IMG/VR virus record: IMGVR_UViG_3300023443_000433
Location: 1-23,058 of that record
Direction: 5' to 3' (one strand)
Length of the DNA: 23,058 nucleotides
From: a virus
Below the pieces are notes generated by a model that was given only the letters and a program-made list of their open reading frames with translations, did no database searches and was not told the DNA's origin. This document shows, one piece after another, positions 8,279 to 15,386 of the stretch. The position numbers and the translations under genes were made by a program. The number at the start of each line of letters is the position of its first letter. Position 1 is the stretch's first letter.

Positions 8279-8763
8279 AAAAAAGCGCAGTATTTAACCG
8301 CCGCATCAATTTTGTCTTCAGGGTGTAATCGTTTCCATGCACCTTCAAGAATACGAACGCCTTCAGTAGTACAGATAGGATCACCACTTTTATTAGATAC
8401 CATAAAACCAAAGACCTTGACTAATTCTTCAAGATCATCGGATGTGCCAAGTGACATTTTTATGAATTCTGCAAAACCTTCAGCTTCTTTATCATGATCT
8501 TCTTCTTTGGTTTGGTGTAATGGTTTAACTTCATCACCACCAATCAAATTGTCATCCTTAGCTTCTTTAATGACATCACGTAAATCCTTCAACATACCAG
8601 CAGCTTTAATTTGCCCTGACGATATAAATTTACGCAGCTTCATATAATAACCGTCGTAACCTTCACCGCATTCATGAAAAGTCAAAACAGTCACAGGGTC
8701 ATGACACCCTGCAACCTCAATTGACTTGCGAAGTTTAAACTCAAATGTTCCATCTGCAAGCAT
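8200..8763 (-). CDS. Tail assembly chaperone (Mu gp41-type / gpG-like)
   Basis: A 187-residue, acidic, helical protein between the tube and tape measure genes, the standard location of the chaperone that coats the tape measure before tube polymerisation. The N-terminus (GTFEFKLRKSIEVAGCHDPVTVLTF) matches the family pattern of a short beta start followed by helices. The rest is rich in Lys, Glu and Asp (KEAKDDNLIGGDEV, DHDKEAEGFAEFIK). The zero-frame product ends at TAA 8200-8202; a longer fusion product is predicted through the T7 site in codons 161-162. A purine-rich site (AGGGGA) precedes ATG 8763 inside the end of the tube gene. No enzymatic motif is expected or seen. Confidence 0.8.
   Translation of the reverse strand: MLADGTFEFKLRKSIEVAGCHDPVTVLTFHECGEGYDGYYMKLRKFISSGQIKAAGMLKDLRDVIKEAKDDNLIGGDEVKPLHQTKEEDHDKEAEGFAEFIKMSLGTSDDLEELVKVFGFMVSNKSGDPICTTEGVRILEGAWKRLHPEDKIDAAVKYCAFFGIGLDKAFKNVSEAAPESLTVVKVL
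8278..8284 (-). promoter_or_regulatory. Slippery heptamer T TTT TTT (programmed -1 frameshift site)
   Basis: In the chaperone frame the codons read GCT TTT TTT GGC, so the seven T's sit exactly in the X XXY YYZ phase. This is the only classical slippery heptamer I find in the stretch where both frames are open. The same heptamer is the frameshift site in P2 gene E. No obvious strong downstream hairpin was seen by eye. Confidence 0.65.
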
Positions 8764-8765
8764 TT

Positions 8766-9164
8766 TTAAATCCCCTGATCACCTTTAAATTCAAGTGAAG
8801 TTGTGCCATCGGCAGCAGCTTCACGGCTCGGTTTATTGGTAAGCGATTGACCGGGGAATGTCAAAACAATGTCAGTACCATTCGGTACACGTTGAACAGC
8901 TTTGATGATGTTACCACCAATATTTTCTTTCCATTGGCGAATACGATTATCGTTTTCATTCGTCACATAGACAGAAAACATAGGTTCAGCAATTGCTGTT
9001 TCAGCATTAACGGTATGAACCGATTCTGATGCACCATTACCGGTGCTTGCTGAACGAACATTAATTTCAGCTTCACCTTTGTCATAGGTGAATGAATTCG
9101 GAACGATTGAAATTTTCTCATCATTTACAAGAATTTCAGGGACAGATAGTGCTACACGCGCCAT
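8766..9164 (-). CDS. Tail tube protein (Mu gpM-like)
   Basis: A 132-residue protein, close to the usual 115-ish residues of Mu-type tube proteins that stack as hexameric rings inside the sheath. The family signature is visible: SVPEILVNDEKISIVPNSF, a Tyr-Asp-Lys-Gly-Glu-Ala segment followed by NVRSASTGNG, HTVNAETAIAEPMFSVYVTN and then IRQWKENIGGNIIKAVQR. A strong ribosome site (AGGAG, nine bases before ATG 9164) fits a highly expressed major tail protein. It directly follows the sheath gene, the standard Mu and P2 order. Confidence 0.9.
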   Translation of the reverse strand: MARVALSVPEILVNDEKISIVPNSFTYDKGEAEINVRSASTGNGASESVHTVNAETAIAEPMFSVYVTNENDNRIRQWKENIGGNIIKAVQRVPNGTDIVLTFPGQSLTNKPSREAAADGTTSLEFKGDQGI

Positions 9165-9178
9165 GAGTTATACTCCTT

Positions 9179-10771
9179 TTACAAAGTGATTTGCGTGCCG
9201 GTCTGACCAACCGTAAACGCCAAAGACAGGTTATAATTGATCGTGCCCAATTGGGTCACGATTGGTAACGGACCATTGATCGTGACCGTGCGAGTGGCAA
9301 GGCTGACCGTCACAGTAGTGTTGGCATTGAAGAATGCTTCAGCATCTGGACCAGCTTGTGTTAATGCCTGATCAGCAAGCACACGATAGATGTTGAGTAA
9401 TTCACCCTTGATGCCAAGTTCATTGGTCATCGCACGACCTTCAACAATATTACCTTCAGTCAGACGATGTTGAGAAAAGACTGCCTTCAGGGTACGGAAG
9501 AAGATTTCACGACAAACAGAACCGGTATCAACGAAGTTCAGAAAATGAAATGAATCGTTCGGATTACCGGCTGAATCTGTTATAAAAGTCGTCACAACTG
9601 GACCCATCAGCATTGCATTACCAACTGTATTCACACCAAACGATGTGAAACCATCATTTTCAAGTTCAATCTGTTCAGTCGAATTATACAGATTAAGTGA
9701 AGATGTCACAGGTGTGTCAGTCAATGGAGTGTTGAAGTATGGCATTGATGCTAAACCCGGACCACCAATAGCATCATTCGGTGCATTCTGTGCAACGATC
9801 AAATCAGCAATCAAGGCACCTGTTGTCAATCGTTTAGCACGAATAGCCATAAAGAACGACGCCACCCAATCAGCAGGGATCAGAATTGCGGGACCCTTGT
9901 CAAGCGTGGCGGCATTGATGTTGTTACCCATGATAACAAGTGATTGACTGTTAAGCGGTGCAACAAGTGATGTATTGTTTGCGAATGTGTCTGTACTACC
10001 CTGAAAAATCATACCATCAAGGATGTCATTCGCAACATTGAAACGACTATCCATTTCAGTGACAATGACAGTGCGTACCCATGATTCAGGCCATCCAACA
10101 CCAGTATACCGACGACCATCAATAGCATCTAAGATTGATGTCAACACAGGGTCATTTGCACCACTTGTGAAAGCTGTGACGGCAACTGTCACACCAGCAA
10201 CAACGCCTGTTACCCTCACACCAAAGTCATTACCAATGGTGCCTTTATCTTTAGCTGTGACCGTGACCGTATCTGTCACAACAGCATTTGTAAACGGTGG
10301 GTCTGTCAAGGCAGTAAGTGCAGCATCCAATGCTGCCGCAATAACTGTGTTTGCATCACCACTTGATACAGCAACCGTAACAGGGAATTTCTTTTCATCA
10401 ACGAATGAAACGATATATGTACCGTCAGCAGTCGCTGTACCTGTAAACTGAACAGTCGAATCAGCAGCAACACCGGTCCCGCTTTCATCAATTGCAATGA
10501 CATCAAGCGTTGGAAGGATACCACCGTCAGAAACTTGTGCGCCTGAACGCCATGCAAGAATTTTCTGATAAAGATCAGCAGTACCAAACAGGGTCTGAAG
10601 TACAGCATCTGTTGCCAGATGCATATCAATGTTCAATGCTTCACTGACAGCAGCACCACCGGGACCAGTTTGACCAAAGATGATGCAACGACGATCTTCA
10701 AAAGCGTCAACAAGTGCAGCCGGTAAAAGCTGAATATTGACACGCGGGTTGGAAGTAGGAGAACCAGCCAT
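9179..10771 (-). CDS. Contractile tail sheath protein (Mu gpL-like)
   Basis: A 530-residue sheath protein, slightly longer than Mu gpL (about 495). The N-terminus (SPTSNPRVNIQLLPAALVDA) is typical: Mu-type sheaths start with a short arm and an INf..ipp..r.PG-like segment. The next lines (RRCIIFGQTGPGGAAVSEAL, LYQKILAWRSGAQVSDGGIL) and LDVIAIDESGTGVAADSTVQ fit. Residues about 105-205 hold an Ala/Thr/Val-rich beta domain (TGTATADGTYIVSFVDEKKF, KDKGTIGNDFGVRVTGVVAG), known in this family as a surface domain. The C-terminal half carries VCREIFFRTLKAVFSQHRLTE and a closing NYNLSLAFTVGQTGTQITL strand that joins neighbouring subunits. Its ATG overlaps the preceding stop (TAATG). Two possible SD segments, AAGGA and AAGG, precede it. 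Confidence 0.95.
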   Translation of the reverse strand: MAGSPTSNPRVNIQLLPAALVDAFEDRRCIIFGQTGPGGAAVSEALNIDMHLATDAVLQTLFGTADLYQKILAWRSGAQVSDGGILPTLDVIAIDESGTGVAADSTVQFTGTATADGTYIVSFVDEKKFPVTVAVSSGDANTVIAAALDAALTALTDPPFTNAVVTDTVTVTAKDKGTIGNDFGVRVTGVVAGVTVAVTAFTSGANDPVLTSILDAIDGRRYTGVGWPESWVRTVIVTEMDSRFNVANDILDGMIFQGSTDTFANNTSLVAPLNSQSLVIMGNNINAATLDKGPAILIPADWVASFFMAIRAKRLTTGALIADLIVAQNAPNDAIGGPGLASMPYFNTPLTDTPVTSSLNLYNSTEQIELENDGFTSFGVNTVGNAMLMGPVVTTFITDSAGNPNDSFHFLNFVDTGSVCREIFFRTLKAVFSQHRLTEGNIVEGRAMTNELGIKGELLNIYRVLADQALTQAGPDAEAFFNANTTVTVSLATRTVTINGPLPIVTQLGTINYNLSLAFTVGQTGTQITL

Positions 10772-10980
10772 TATACCTTATCCTTTTCACTAGAGGTTTT
10801 CGTTTCTGGCTGTTTCGTTTTCTTCGTCATACAGCCGTCAATTTTAGCGTCTTTCAACCGTCTACGCCATTTCCGATCAAGCGGAATGCCGTTTGTATCG
10901 ACATCAAGCAGAATTGTCTGACCTGCCTTCATACCGTGTATGTTAACATTGACGGTATATTCAACTTTCTTCTTTGACAT
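10771..10980 (-). CDS. Small DUF2635-like protein upstream of the sheath
   Basis: About 69 residues, strongly basic at the C-terminus. Mu-like phages often have a short DUF2635 protein directly before the sheath gene. The segment DTNGIPLDRKWRRRLKDAKIDG resembles that family's pattern of a Pro, then W-RRL-DG(D) (family: V....fW.RRL.dGdv). The terminal tail (MTKKTKQPETKTSSEKDKV) is probably disordered. Function is unknown in the family. The start is either of two consecutive ATGs (10983 or 10980); AAAGG sits better spaced for the second. There are 36 bases between its start and the terminator gene's stop. Confidence 0.7.
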   Translation of the reverse strand: MSKKKVEYTVNVNIHGMKAGQTILLDVDTNGIPLDRKWRRRLKDAKIDGCMTKKTKQPETKTSSEKDKV

Positions 10981-11019
10981 CATTTCGCCTTTCGTTTCGA
11001 TTAACTGAATATAGATTAA

Positions 11020-12123
11020 TTATATCGGTTCGTCATCAAGATTTATACCCACCGTTAATGGTGCTTCTTCATCACCAAAATTATTGAACGTCGCATTAAT
11101 ATCACGAAACGCAACATCAGGTTCAAGATTAAAGCCTTGATCAGCACTTATGACATCAGGACGTTGCCAATCATAGACATGAACATAGAACGCTGTATTA
11201 TATTCACCTGCACCGTGACCGGTTGAAACCGTGACATATGTTAATGCAGTGTCTTCATCTTCGAACTGAAACCCGTATAACACCCTCAACAACGCCTTGT
11301 AAATCTCATCATACGCAGCTTGCTGTGCATCATTACCCGCAATGTCATCTTTTGTCGGGATAAAAACCACAGTTGAAAAATTATTCAGATTGGTTTGTTT
11401 CTGGAAATTCTGTGCAGCGAATGCACCGATTGCATCATTGCTGGTGTTTCGATCCTTGGAAACAGTCACGTCAGTCATGATGACGAATAAAGCATATTCA
11501 TTTTTGGCTTGCTTGTTGTATAGGTCTTTTGCACGTTCAAAATCAGCAGCACCAAATATGCGCAATAGGCTGACAGCACCAAAGCCTTGAATGACACCTG
11601 TTGGTAATGACGGTACACCAGTCACAACAAAGGTGAATGTGTCAACATCAGGCACTGTGGCAATCGTTTGATCACCTAAAATCCCGGCTGACCTTGGTTC
11701 ATCCAACAAACCTGTACCAAGCGCGGGAACAACAGTTTCACCAGTAGCAAACGCAATTTCAAAGAACTTACGATTAGGAATAGCAACGATGTCATGTGTA
11801 CCATCCCAAACATTACCGAAACCTGAAAGTGTCAGTTGTGTTGGATCGGCAAATTGTTGGGGTTCTGTCAAATCATGTTCCTGATCAGTCTCAAACCGAA
11901 CAGTACCATCACCATTATCAATCACACTGACCAACAAATTTGAAAAAACACCAGCTGTTACGACAATCTGATTACTGACGATCAACCCATGAGCAATAGA
12001 CGACACTGTGACAGTTGATCCCAACGCTGTTGCAGTCCCGGCAATAGCTGTGCTGAAACGGCTGCTGACAGATGGTAGGAACTTCTGCAAATGAAAAACA
12101 ACATCGTTTGGTGTCAGGCTCAT
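11020..12123 (-). CDS. Tail terminator (Mu gp37-type) with a large beta-rich insertion
   Basis: A 367-residue protein, about twice the size usual for Mu gp37-type tail terminators, which cap the tail tube and bind the head. The N-terminus (SLTPNDVVFHLQKFLPSVSS) and the part from about residue 186 onward fit this role: LRIFGAADFERAK, then VVFIPTKDD and YDEIYKALLRVLYGFQF (family pattern: l...i...llGw.p). The C-terminal PFYVHVYDW-type strand is followed by an acidic end. Residues about 31-185 look like an insertion of two related modules: the first with VTVSSIAHGLIVSNQIVVTAG, the second starting near RFETDQEHDLTEPQQF and running through VWDGTHDIVAIPNRKFFEI. The latter resembles the modules in baseplate J. 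ATG overlaps the neck gene stop. Confidence 0.72.
   Translation of the reverse strand: MSLTPNDVVFHLQKFLPSVSSRFSTAIAGTATALGSTVTVSSIAHGLIVSNQIVVTAGVFSNLLVSVIDNGDGTVRFETDQEHDLTEPQQFADPTQLTLSGFGNVWDGTHDIVAIPNRKFFEIAFATGETVVPALGTGLLDEPRSAGILGDQTIATVPDVDTFTFVVTGVPSLPTGVIQGFGAVSLLRIFGAADFERAKDLYNKQAKNEYALFVIMTDVTVSKDRNTSNDAIGAFAAQNFQKQTNLNNFSTVVFIPTKDDIAGNDAQQAAYDEIYKALLRVLYGFQFEDEDTALTYVTVSTGHGAGEYNTAFYVHVYDWQRPDVISADQGFNLEPDVAFRDINATFNNFGDEEAPLTVGINLDDEPI
11569..12033 (-). repeat. Inserted beta modules within the tail terminator
   Basis: Residues about 31-185 of the terminator. Features shared with the baseplate J modules include an alternating Thr/Val start (GSTVTVSSIAHGL), a DxxHDL-like segment, a WDGTHDIVAIPNRKFFEIAF strand pair equivalent to YNGTFTITVV..FTYTI, and a TFTFVVTG-PSLPTGVI end. 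Similarity is at the level of pattern and hydrophobic spacing only; boundaries are approximate. Confidence 0.5.
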
Positions 12124-12557
12124 TTGTTACGCACCTTTTCAACTTCATCATAAAATATACGAACAACATCACCCTGTGTGTCATTGATTGCGCGAATCAT
12201 ATGCAGTCGTGGCTTCATCCTGCCTGTACCGTCTTCAAGGAAACCCGCATATGGTGCTGATTCCCCGACTTCCATTTGAAACGGACCATGTACATTGTAG
12301 TTGTAGGACTTCACCAACCTGCCTGATCGATTCGCAGGTGGTTCACTGGGTGCGGATGCTTGGTGATCCCGACCATGGAAACGATAAATGCGCCCTGTCT
12401 TTGGACCTTGTTCAATTAATTGTTTAACCCGGTTACCAACCACATCACCAACAATATACAAGCCATTTTCAATACCTTGCCTATGTCGCATCATTTCACG
12501 CGGCATAGCAACGATGACGCGCTTAGTTTGCTTTATGGGTTTGATACGAATGGTCAT
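12120..12557 (-). CDS. Neck / tail completion protein, HK97 gp10-like
   Basis: A 145-residue protein of the HK97 gp10-like family, a connector component that completes the head-tail junction. Recognisable are the helical LYIVGDVVGNRVKQLIEQGP, then TGRIYRFHGRDHQASAPSEP with PANRSGRLVKSYNYNV (family pattern: p.gr.hraSapGe.Pa..tG.L..si), and the APYAGFLEDGTGRMKPRLHM segment (family: Ya..lE.GT..m.pRPf). The ATG overlaps the head closure stop (ATGA), and its stop overlaps the terminator ATG (ATGA). This fits the connector order adaptor, closure, completion, terminator. Confidence 0.87.
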   Translation of the reverse strand: MTIRIKPIKQTKRVIVAMPREMMRHRQGIENGLYIVGDVVGNRVKQLIEQGPKTGRIYRFHGRDHQASAPSEPPANRSGRLVKSYNYNVHGPFQMEVGESAPYAGFLEDGTGRMKPRLHMIRAINDTQGDVVRIFYDEVEKVRNK

Positions 12558-12916
12558 CCTTTTGCTGCCTCACCTTCACCACGAACACGACAAAATAATT
12601 CAAGTTTAAGATCACGTTCACAGCAATTCAAATCACTCAAAATGTCATATCGTTTACCCTTGATCAATAGCCAATCTTCTTGACTGATACCAGCTATGAA
12701 GTTGAAACAGATTTTATGCGTTGGTGTTTCATCAAGACCAACATCATCAAATGTTGCTTTACCTTTGGGTGTTATGACAAGTGCTTTAACGGCTGCGTGC
12801 TTAGTCACAAATGATTGTTCAGGGTTCGACTTACCGAACGTAGCACCCGTGTTTGTGCGCGTCTGAATATCGATCAGTTGACCGTATTTATTCAAATTTC
12901 GTTCGAACAATCCCAT
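12554..12916 (-). CDS. Head closure / head-tail joining protein
   Basis: A 120-residue beta-rich protein between adaptor and gp10-like neck genes. The C-terminal half fits head closure proteins of the SPP1 gp16/Phage_H_T_join type: HKICFNFIAGISQEDWLLIKG, then GKRYDILSDLNCCERDLKL and ELFCRVRGEGEA (family pattern: g..y.I.s......n..l.l.c...g). Such proteins form the ring under the adaptor that holds DNA in after packaging. Two adjacent cysteines (DLNCCERD) plus FCR are unusual for a phage structural protein but may not be functional. It starts in a TAATG overlap with the adaptor and ends in an ATGA overlap with the next gene. Confidence 0.78.
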   Translation of the reverse strand: MGLFERNLNKYGQLIDIQTRTNTGATFGKSNPEQSFVTKHAAVKALVITPKGKATFDDVGLDETPTHKICFNFIAGISQEDWLLIKGKRYDILSDLNCCERDLKLELFCRVRGEGEAAKG

Positions 12917-13326
12917 TAGTTCACCTGAAACGGACTGACTGAACCCGTTGACCCAATCGAATGAAAACCAATAAGCTGTTTATCGAATTCAGCAAGACAT
13001 CCACCTGACATCGTATTTGCCATCTGTCCAAATGGTGTACCCTTTACACCTTCACCGAACTTGAAACCATATGTTGCTTTACCACCACAGGGGTCACTTT
13101 CAGATACCAATGATAACGTATTTTCAGTGACGGCTGCAAAATGTGCAGATAGATAGATATGAATTTGCGTCAAACAGTCGTCTGACAAATTACATTCTTC
13201 TAAAGCAAGCTGATCAACGACGCATTTTGCAGCAGCAATCGCCGCAGTGATTTGGTCGCTGGTCAAAGTTGTTTCCGTAGGTAGAATTTTACGAACGTCT
13301 GATTCTGTTGCCGGTGTAAAAGCCAT
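12916..13326 (-). CDS. Head-tail adaptor protein (DUF4054-like)
   Basis: A 136-residue protein of the adaptor type that docks under the portal. Family-like features are the N-terminal FTPATESDVRKILPTETTLT, then a helix ITAAIAAAKCVVDQL with the DDCLTQIHIYLSAHFAAVTE helix. The C-terminal YGFKFGEGVKGTPFGQMANT and MSGGCLAEFDKQ are also typical (family pattern: G.....t.yGqqa..ld..g.l....). Its first gene after the accessory cassette marks the start of the connector module. Its ATG is in a TAATG overlap with the cassette's last gene, and the four connector genes follow with no spacing. Confidence 0.8.
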   Translation of the reverse strand: MAFTPATESDVRKILPTETTLTSDQITAAIAAAKCVVDQLALEECNLSDDCLTQIHIYLSAHFAAVTENTLSLVSESDPCGGKATYGFKFGEGVKGTPFGQMANTMSGGCLAEFDKQLIGFHSIGSTGSVSPFQVN

Positions 13327-13760
13327 TATCTCAACTCCGCTGGAATGCGATATGATGCAATTGTTATTTTAACACCAACATCATTTGTTTTTGCGTTAAC
13401 CCATTTTCCTATGGGAATAATCCAATTCAAACCAATCGCTATAAAATTTGAAGCCCGTATCATCTGAGGATTAACAATTGAGGGATTTGCAACCAATGAA
13501 TCAGCTTCATCAGCTTCATAAATTTCAATGTCAGCAGGATCGACATTACTGACATTTTTATCAGTGCTGACAATGATGTCAGTAATGACAATGAATTTGT
13601 CTTGTTCAGGTGTTAGAAAATTGACGGCTGTATCTACAACTAATAATTCTCTTTCAAAAGGTCTGCTGTAATCAAGCGGTGAAACAACAAGTTGACCAAA
13701 ACGCGTGACTCTAGCACTGTTATCTGACTTTGAATCTTGAATTACCGCAGGTACGGGCAT
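13326..13760 (-). CDS. Accessory virion protein, paralogue 3 (unknown function)
   Basis: A 144-residue protein not assigned to a known family. I use ATG 13760 because it is part of a TAATG overlap with the preceding gene and follows AGAGG at ten bases; an in-frame upstream ATG (13790) would extend 30 bases into that gene. The N-terminus (PVPAVIQDSKSDNSARVTR, then FGQLVVSP) matches the shared motif of its two neighbours: VIQDxxSxNSA-V...(N/G)-L. The rest (DKFIVITDIIVSTDKNVS, DIEIYEADEADS, NWIIPIGKWVNAKTND) is beta-rich with no membrane segment. Position between capsid and connector genes suggests capsid decoration or head-fibre role; that is inference. Confidence 0.82.
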   Translation of the reverse strand: MPVPAVIQDSKSDNSARVTRFGQLVVSPLDYSRPFERELLVVDTAVNFLTPEQDKFIVITDIIVSTDKNVSNVDPADIEIYEADEADSLVANPSIVNPQMIRASNFIAIGLNWIIPIGKWVNAKTNDVGVKITIASYRIPAELR

Positions 13761-14293
13761 TATTCGGCAACCTCTAAAGATATGACACAAGTAATCAAAC
13801 CGGTTGCTTCTACACGTTCAAAAGCAATTGCTTGACCTTGCGGGATGATAATATTGCTAGTGGTTTTGAGTTGTTGAAGTTTATCAGCCGGGTTGCAATC
13901 TTCAAAAAATAATGTACCACCATCTGCCAATCCAGTTATATCAACACCATCTTGAATAATTGCAGTAGGACCTGCCGTACTACCTAATTTACGGCTGGTT
14001 ACCTCTGAGTCTGAACCACCTACAGCAACACCAGTTACCCGTTTGTAAAGTAGTTCAGTAATAACTGAACTCTTTATACGAACATCAGTAATAAACAAAT
14101 CCTTGGTACCTGTGTTTTTCAAATAAAAAAATTTATCATTTGCAGCAGTTGGTGTTACTTCAAAGAAAACAGACCATTGTCGGCCTTCTGTATTGGCATG
14201 TTTATCTTCAGCTTGGACAATAGAGAATGTTAGTAATCTATTTTCAAGGTCAACTTCTACAACTCTACCATCTGGTCCTTTAATTTTGGTCAT
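13760..14293 (-). CDS. Accessory virion protein, paralogue 2 (unknown function)
   Basis: A 177-residue protein with no recognised catalytic motif. The N-terminus (TKIKGPDGRVVEVDLENRLL) carries a version of the cassette motif: (D)GR...-V...NRL. The middle has FYLKNTGTKDLFITDVRIKS, a beta-sandwich-like pattern seen in phage decoration and fibre proteins. Later there is TLFFEDCNPADKLQ and NIIIPQGQAIAFERVEATG, also typical beta strands with a Pro/Gly turn. ATG overlaps the stop of paralogue 1 (ATGA), and its stop overlaps paralogue 3 (TAATG). No signal peptide or membrane segment is visible. Confidence 0.85.
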   Translation of the reverse strand: MTKIKGPDGRVVEVDLENRLLTFSIVQAEDKHANTEGRQWSVFFEVTPTAANDKFFYLKNTGTKDLFITDVRIKSSVITELLYKRVTGVAVGGSDSEVTSRKLGSTAGPTAIIQDGVDITGLADGGTLFFEDCNPADKLQQLKTTSNIIIPQGQAIAFERVEATGLITCVISLEVAE

Positions 14294-14883
14294 TTAGGTA
14301 ACTCCCGGAAAAAAACAACCTGAACTGCCGTATTTTGATTAGTATTTCCCACAGGTGGGGTAAATGCCACAGCAAATGATGTACCGGGAGGAACAACCAC
14401 AGGGCCAGCCGGAAAAGTTCTAAATAATGCACCTTCAGGAATTAGCGTAATCGGCGCATTCAAACCATCTGTAATAGTTTTACCTTCACCCCCTATTTTG
14501 ACTATTGCAGTTAATGGTTTAGGACTACCGATATTTAAATTGATACCTACTGAATCAACACCGTCGTCAACCAAAGTACCCGAAGTTGCACCGGTATTAA
14601 ATTGATTGAATGAATCACCAGAACCGCCTGTAGATTTTCCATAAGTGGCAGTGATACTTTCAACGACCCAGGGAACGGTATCAGTATTTTTTGCGAACAA
14701 AATCCATGATATACTATCACTTGTTAGGTTTATACTTCCCGTAGTGAAAATATATGTATCACCATTTAGTGACGATTCAATGACGGCAGCTTTAGAAATA
14801 GCATCCGTGTGAAGACGATTATTTGCACCAACCTTGGCACTATTACCTGATCGACCATCTTGAATTACAGTATCACCGCTCAT
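14290..14883 (-). CDS. Accessory virion protein, paralogue 1 (unknown function)
   Basis: A 197-residue protein. The N-terminus (SGDTVIQDGRSGNSAKVGAN, then NRLHT) is the clearest version of the cassette motif. An N-terminal DG-SG..AKV-.-NRLH-type segment is common in phage virion proteins of unclear role found near capsid genes; that is recollection, not a search. The rest is beta-rich and Gly/Thr/Ser-rich: TDSISWILFAK-type, VVESITATYGKSTGGSGDSF, and ALFRTFPAGPVVVPPGTSF, ending AVQVVFFRELPK. Overlaps by ATGA with both neighbours indicate a co-translated block. No cysteine is present. Confidence 0.85.
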   Translation of the reverse strand: MSGDTVIQDGRSGNSAKVGANNRLHTDAISKAAVIESSLNGDTYIFTTGSINLTSDSISWILFAKNTDTVPWVVESITATYGKSTGGSGDSFNQFNTGATSGTLVDDGVDSVGINLNIGSPKPLTAIVKIGGEGKTITDGLNAPITLIPEGALFRTFPAGPVVVPPGTSFAVAFTPPVGNTNQNTAVQVVFFRELPK

Positions 14884-15344
14884 ACGTCGCTCCTGTCAAT
14901 ATCAGTCTCATTTGCTTCTTCAAATCTGTCATTTAATAAACGTAATTCTTGATCTATTGATTTCAAAGTGACAATCAATGAATTTCTGAATTCTTGTGTA
15001 CTAATCAAATTTGATTCTCGTTCAGTAATGCTTATATCAGAAGCTGATGCAGGCGAGAACCCATGAACAGCCATAGGAATGACATTAACTAAACCATCTA
15101 CATTAGGGCAAAATGCCCACGCCCCTAAATCACCTTCGTTGTTACGAAGTGGATCACCATTTCTCTTTACTATATTAAATGCATCGTGATCATTTTCAGG
15201 CTGATCTGGTTGAACAGCCAAAAAAACATCACACACACCTGTATTTTCAACAAGTATCTGAACACCTACTTGAACCTCTGAAACGGCATATAAGTCGATC
15301 CAAGTATTTTTAGGTAATTTAATATTTGTTAATGTATTTGCCAT
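14880..15344 (-). CDS. Accessory virion protein at the head of the cassette (unknown function)
   Basis: A 154-residue protein without a recognised family. The N-terminal two-thirds are beta-rich (NTLTNIKLPKNTWIDLYAVS, QVGVQILVENTGVCDVFLAV), resembling the NTG-strand pattern of paralogue 2. The C-terminal 45 residues are helical and probably coiled (QEFRNSLIVTLKSIDQELRL, LNDRFEEANETDID). A beta domain followed by a coil would suit a trimeric fibre or spike on the capsid, but this is inference. It lacks the VIQDG motif of the next three genes. No clear ribosome site lies near ATG 15344; the nearest purine-rich run is inside the hairpin upstream. The stop overlaps paralogue 1 (ATGA). Confidence 0.8.
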   Translation of the reverse strand: MANTLTNIKLPKNTWIDLYAVSEVQVGVQILVENTGVCDVFLAVQPDQPENDHDAFNIVKRNGDPLRNNEGDLGAWAFCPNVDGLVNVIPMAVHGFSPASASDISITERESNLISTQEFRNSLIVTLKSIDQELRLLNDRFEEANETDIDRSDV

Positions 15345-15354
15345 GATGGAAGAA

Positions 15355-15381
15355 TTGAGGGGATCATACAGACCCCCTCAA
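15355..15381 (-). terminator. GC-rich hairpin between head and accessory genes (terminator- or attenuator-like)
   Basis: An inverted repeat: TTGAGGGG at 15355-15362 pairs with CCCCTCAA at 15374-15381, with an 11-base loop. It lies in a 42-base intergenic gap, one of the few gaps in this tightly packed operon. Downstream on the minus strand is AATTCTTCC, not a full T-run, so it is not a textbook intrinsic terminator. It may lower read-through or protect the 3' end of the capsid mRNA. Confidence 0.45.
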
Positions 15382-15386
15382 CACCT

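Noticed and set aside
8200-8763. Frameshift by sequencing error instead of programmed slip
   Set aside because: Both products make sense: the zero frame ends in a proper stop, and the slip site is a canonical heptamer at the known chaperone position. An error in the T run cannot be fully excluded without reads.
9179-10771. Similarity between the sheath C-terminus (FTVGQTGTQ) and the fibre segment (FSVGQTGGTQ) as sign of shared origin
   Set aside because: The match is about ten residues in otherwise unrelated sequences of simple composition. Chance or convergent strand patterns explain it.
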